A stretch of DNA of 5,823 nucleotides from NCBI GenBank assembly GCA_031280855.1, contig JAITGH010000083.1, positions 1-5,823 on the forward strand. Reading direction: 5' to 3'. Under the pieces are notes generated by a model. It ran no database searches, was not told the origin of the DNA, and saw only the letters and a program-made list of their open reading frames with translations. The stretch is from Oscillospiraceae bacterium (GTDB lineage: Bacteria > Bacillota > Clostridia > Oscillospirales > Oscillospiraceae). Below, in pieces: positions 4,844 to 5,823 of this stretch. Position 1 is the stretch's first letter, and each line of letters starts with the position of its first letter. A program made the translations under genes and the position numbers.

Positions 4844-5823
4844 ATGGCAAAGATAATCGGAATCGACCTTGGAACAACGAACAGCTGCGTAGCGGTCATG
4901 GAGGGCGGTGAGCCCGTCGTCATCGCGAACGCGGAAGGTAACCGCACCACGCCGAGCGTGGTAAGCTTCTCTAAAACCGGAGAGCGGCTTATCGGGCAAG
5001 TCGCGAAGCGTCAGGCGGTTGCGAACCCCGATCGCACGGTAAGCTCAATCAAGCGCGAGATGGGCAGCAACTATAAGGTCAAAATCGACGACAAGCAATA
5101 CAGTCCGCCGGAGATCAGCGCGATGGTGCTGACGAAGCTTAAACAGGACGCGGAGGCGTACCTCGGCGGCAAGATCACGCAAGCCGTCATCACGGTGCCC
5201 GCGTACTTCACGGACAGTCAGCGTCAGGCGACGAAGGACGCAGGGCGGATCGCAGGGCTGGAGGTTCTGCGTATAATCAACGAGCCGACTGCGGCGGCGC
5301 TCGCCTACGGCCTGGATAAGGAGATCGAGCAAAAGATCCTGGTTTACGACCTCGGCGGCGGCACGTTCGACGTAAGCGTGCTGGAGATCGCCGACGGCGT
5401 TATCGAGGTTCTTGCGACCGCCGGTAACAATCGGCTGGGCGGAGACGACTTCGACAAGTGCGTCATCGATTGGCTTGCGGAGGAATTCAAGCGCGATCAG
5501 GGCATCGACCTGAGCAACGACAAAGTCGCGATGCAACGCCTTAAAGAGGCGGCGGAGAAAGCGAAGATCGAGCTTAGCGGCGTTACGACGTCGAACATCA
5601 ACCTGCCGTATATCACCGCCGACGCGGCGGGTCCGAAGCACCTCGACGTTACGCTAAGCCGCGCGAAGTTCGACGACTTGACGCGGCACTTGGTAGAGAA
5701 GACGGTCGAGCCCGTGCGTCAGGCGTTGCGCGATGCGAAGCTGGAGCCGTCGCAACTGTCGAAGGTACTGCTGGTCGGAGGTTCGACGCGTACGCCTGCG
5801 GTTCAGGACAAGGTGAAGCAACT
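4844..5823 (+). CDS. dnaK: Chaperone DnaK (Hsp70), N-terminal part, runs off the window
   Basis: The first 326 codons of DnaK, the ATP-driven Hsp70 chaperone, in one open frame to the window end. Only most of the nucleotide-binding domain is included; the substrate-binding domain lies outside. Hallmarks in order: IDLGTTNS (7-14), Lys70 at the catalytic-lysine position, VPAYF (118-122), [12 protein letters not shown] (145-156), [10 protein letters not shown] (169-178, with Thr174 matching the E. coli Thr199 autophosphorylation site) and [10 protein letters not shown] (311-320). The ~24-residue insert that E. coli DnaK has after IKRxxG is absent, as in Firmicutes and Actinobacteria. One oddity: the conserved G-D-(N/T)-x-L-G-G loop reads GNNRLGG (194-200), Asn for Asp at 195. 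The ATG has AGGAGA five bases upstream. It belongs to the CIRCE-controlled operon. Confidence 0.98.
   Translation, partial: MAKIIGIDLGTTNSCVAVMEGGEPVVIANAEGNRTTPSVVSFSKTGERLIGQVAKRQAVANPDRTVSSIKREMGSNYKVKIDDKQYSPPEISAMVLTKLKQDAEAYLGGKITQAVITVPAYFTDSQRQATKDAGRIAGLEVLRIINEPTAAALAYGLDKEIEQKILVYDLGGGTFDVSVLEIADGVIEVLATAGNNRLGGDDFDKCVIDWLAEEFKRDQGIDLSNDKVAMQRLKEAAEKAKIELSGVTTSNINLPYITADAAGPKHLDVTLSRAKFDDLTRHLVEKTVEPVRQALRDAKLEPSQLSKVLLVGGSTRTPAVQDKVKQ

Noticed and set aside
4481..4999. 172-codon minus-strand open frame across the grpE-dnaK junction
   Set aside because: It crosses two confidently identified genes on the other strand and has no recognisable protein features.
5045..5641. 198-codon open frame on the minus strand opposite dnaK
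   Set aside because: Long antisense frames opposite dnaK are a well-known coding artefact. The translation is Arg/Val/Leu-rich with no recognisable motif or ribosome binding site.

Overview
The window looks like chromosomal DNA from a GC-rich (by eye mid-50s % GC, not computed) uncultured member of the Firmicutes, most likely class Clostridia. Four things point there. There is a consensus CIRCE heat-shock operator in front of an hrcA-grpE-dnaK cluster. The DnaK lacks the roughly 24-residue insert found in the ATPase domain of proteobacterial DnaK. The PurL C-terminus resembles the long single-chain clostridial form. Shine-Dalgarno sites and sigma-A promoters are strong. The lineage call is inference; no rRNA or tRNA gene is present to confirm it.

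Layout, left to right. (1) Positions 1-195 hold the last 64 codons of purL (glutaminase domain of FGAM synthase). It overlaps by 29 bp a small GtrA-family membrane protein gene (167-595) that starts with TTG. A perfect 10-bp hairpin carrying the gtrA stop codon in its loop separates this rightward pair from leftward genes. (2) Two leftward genes follow: an SPFH/prohibitin-like membrane protein (1624 to 623) and, upstream of it, a 592-residue (alpha/alpha)6-barrel glycosidase of the GH63/MGH1-like type (3470 to 1692). A GC-rich hairpin lies between them. They are probably transcribed from one strong extended -10 promoter at 3532-3504. (3) A 245-260 bp divergent control region (about 3471-3730) holds that promoter, 11-bp-spaced A-rich repeats, an imperfect dyad, and the sigma-A promoter plus CIRCE operator of the heat-shock operon. 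(4) Rightward hrcA (3731-4276), grpE (4292-4792) and dnaK (4844 to the window end, incomplete) form the operon.

How the parts work together: HrcA should bind CIRCE, which overlaps the predicted transcription start, and repress the operon. GrpE is the nucleotide exchange factor for DnaK. The most unusual point is HrcA itself. At 181 residues it keeps the DNA-binding winged helix and one short recognisable later segment, but lacks most of the C-terminal GAF-like and dimerisation region of normal ~340-residue HrcA, with no frameshift remnant visible. The operator also carries a third perfect half-site overlapping the -10 region. Together these suggest a compact, altered heat-shock repressor-operator pair. 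Secondary points are an Asp-to-Asn change in a conserved DnaK loop and a glycosidase that seems to lack the usual catalytic base position. No mobile element, CRISPR array, tRNA or rRNA gene was seen.
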